DNA of 64,000 bases from Millisia brevis NBRC 105863 (GTDB lineage Bacteria > Actinomycetota > Actinomycetes > Mycobacteriales > Mycobacteriaceae). This document shows positions 63,453 through 64,000 of the stretch, piece by piece. The DNA lies in NCBI RefSeq assembly GCF_001552615.1, contig NZ_BCRN01000011.1, forward strand, positions 124,001 to 188,000. The letters are read 5' to 3'. Made by a program: the position numbers and the translations under genes. The notes beneath the pieces were generated by a model. That model was not told where the DNA came from. It saw nothing but the letters and a program-made list of their open reading frames with translations, and did no database searches. The stretch's first letter is position 1. Every line of letters starts with the position of its first letter.

Positions 63453-64000
63453 GCGGTCGGCTCCTGCAGCGCGATGATCAGCTCGGAGATGCGCCGCGGA
63501 TCGAGGCCGCGGTACTCGCCGACGATCCGACCGTCCGCCAGCATCAGCACCCGATCGGCGTAGGAGGCGGCCACCGGGTCGTGGGTCACCATCGCGATGC
63601 CCTGTTCGTATTCGCGGGCGGCCAACGTCAACAGCGTCAGCACCTCTCGGGCGGTGCGGGTGTCGAGGGCACCGGTGGGTTCGTCGGCCAGGATGATCGA
63701 CGGCCGGCCCGCCAGCGCTCGGACGATCGCCACCCGCTGCTGTTGCCCACCGGACAGGTGCGCCGGCAGATGGTGCAGCCGGTCGGTCAGGCCGAGCGTC
63801 TCGATCAGGTGCGCGATCCACGCCTCGACCGCGTCGTCCGGGCGAATACCGGCCAGCAGGAACGGCAGTCGAATGTTCTCGTCCGCGGTCAGCGTCGGCA
63901 CGAGGTTGAACGACTGGAAGACGAAGCCGATGGCGCGGCGCCGCAGGACGGTGCGCGCGGTGTCGTCCATGCCGACGATCGACCGCCCGTCGATGCGGAT
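63449..64000 (-). CDS. ABC transporter ATPase, LolD/MacB type (partial, runs off the window)
   Basis: The visible 183 residues are the C-terminal part of an ABC ATPase. They include the Q-loop GFVFQSFNLVPTLTADENI, the signature LSGGQQQRVAIVRAL, Walker B IILADEPTGALD and the H-loop MVTHDP. The frame is open to the window end, so the Walker A part lies outside. The motifs match the MacB/LolD subfamily, consistent with the FtsX-type permease coupled to it. Confidence 0.92.
   Translation of the reverse strand: MRIDGRSIVGMDDTARTVLRRRAIGFVFQSFNLVPTLTADENIRLPFLLAGIRPDDAVEAWIAHLIETLGLTDRLHHLPAHLSGGQQQRVAIVRALAGRPSIILADEPTGALDTRTAREVLTLLTLAAREYEQGIAMVTHDPVAASYADRVLMLADGRIVGEYRGLDPRRISELIIALQEPTA

Overview
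The window is GC-rich actinobacterial DNA. Three things point to a mycolic-acid-containing member of the Mycobacteriales (Gordonia/Rhodococcus/Nocardia/Tsukamurella-like; the genus cannot be fixed from sequence alone): a secreted antigen-85-type mycolyltransferase, an S10 ribosomal operon that stops after rpsQ as in mycobacteria, and NRPS condensation domains carrying the HHIAADG variant common in this order.

Layout. 1-8.0 kb: the end of a metal ABC transporter operon, a PucR-type regulator, an acyl-CoA/AMP ligase, a DUF3556-type membrane protein overlapping an FAD-dependent oxidoreductase, and a convergent DoxX-like protein. 8.4-14.4 kb (minus strand): an RsmC-like methyltransferase, then the S10 operon rpsJ-rplC-rplD-rplW-rplB-rpsS-rplV-rpsC-rplP-rpmC-rpsQ with a strong terminator. 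14.9-23.5 kb (plus strand): a receiver-only response regulator that looks truncated, a DUF3060-like lipoprotein, a fused PabA-PabB aminodeoxychorismate synthase, and a three-gene DrrABC-like exporter whose ATPase carries a disordered, repeat-rich tail of about 870 residues. 23.8-24.9 kb (minus): the mycolyltransferase.

25.1-61.8 kb (minus) is the dominant feature: two giant NRPS genes of about 7,952 and 4,221 codons. Read together they make an 11-module line: A1-T1, six C-A-T modules, a lone C8, then A8-T8, three C-A-T modules and a terminal NAD(P)H reductase. There is no start C domain, epimerase domain or thioesterase, so the simplest product is a linear undecapeptide released as an aldehyde or alcohol. 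Specificity codes read by eye give serine at positions 1 and 9. Module 8 is split between the two proteins: the first ends with C8 plus a decayed, motif-less adenylation domain, and the second starts with an intact A8. The first NRPS also begins with a short A-domain remnant. Upstream on the same strand (62.1-64.0 kb) lies a MacB/FtsX-type ABC pair running off the window end.

The peptide line, the flanking FtsX-type and Drr-type exporters and the cell-envelope enzymes together suggest an envelope or secreted (lipo)peptide locus, but the link between exporters and peptide is inference from position only.
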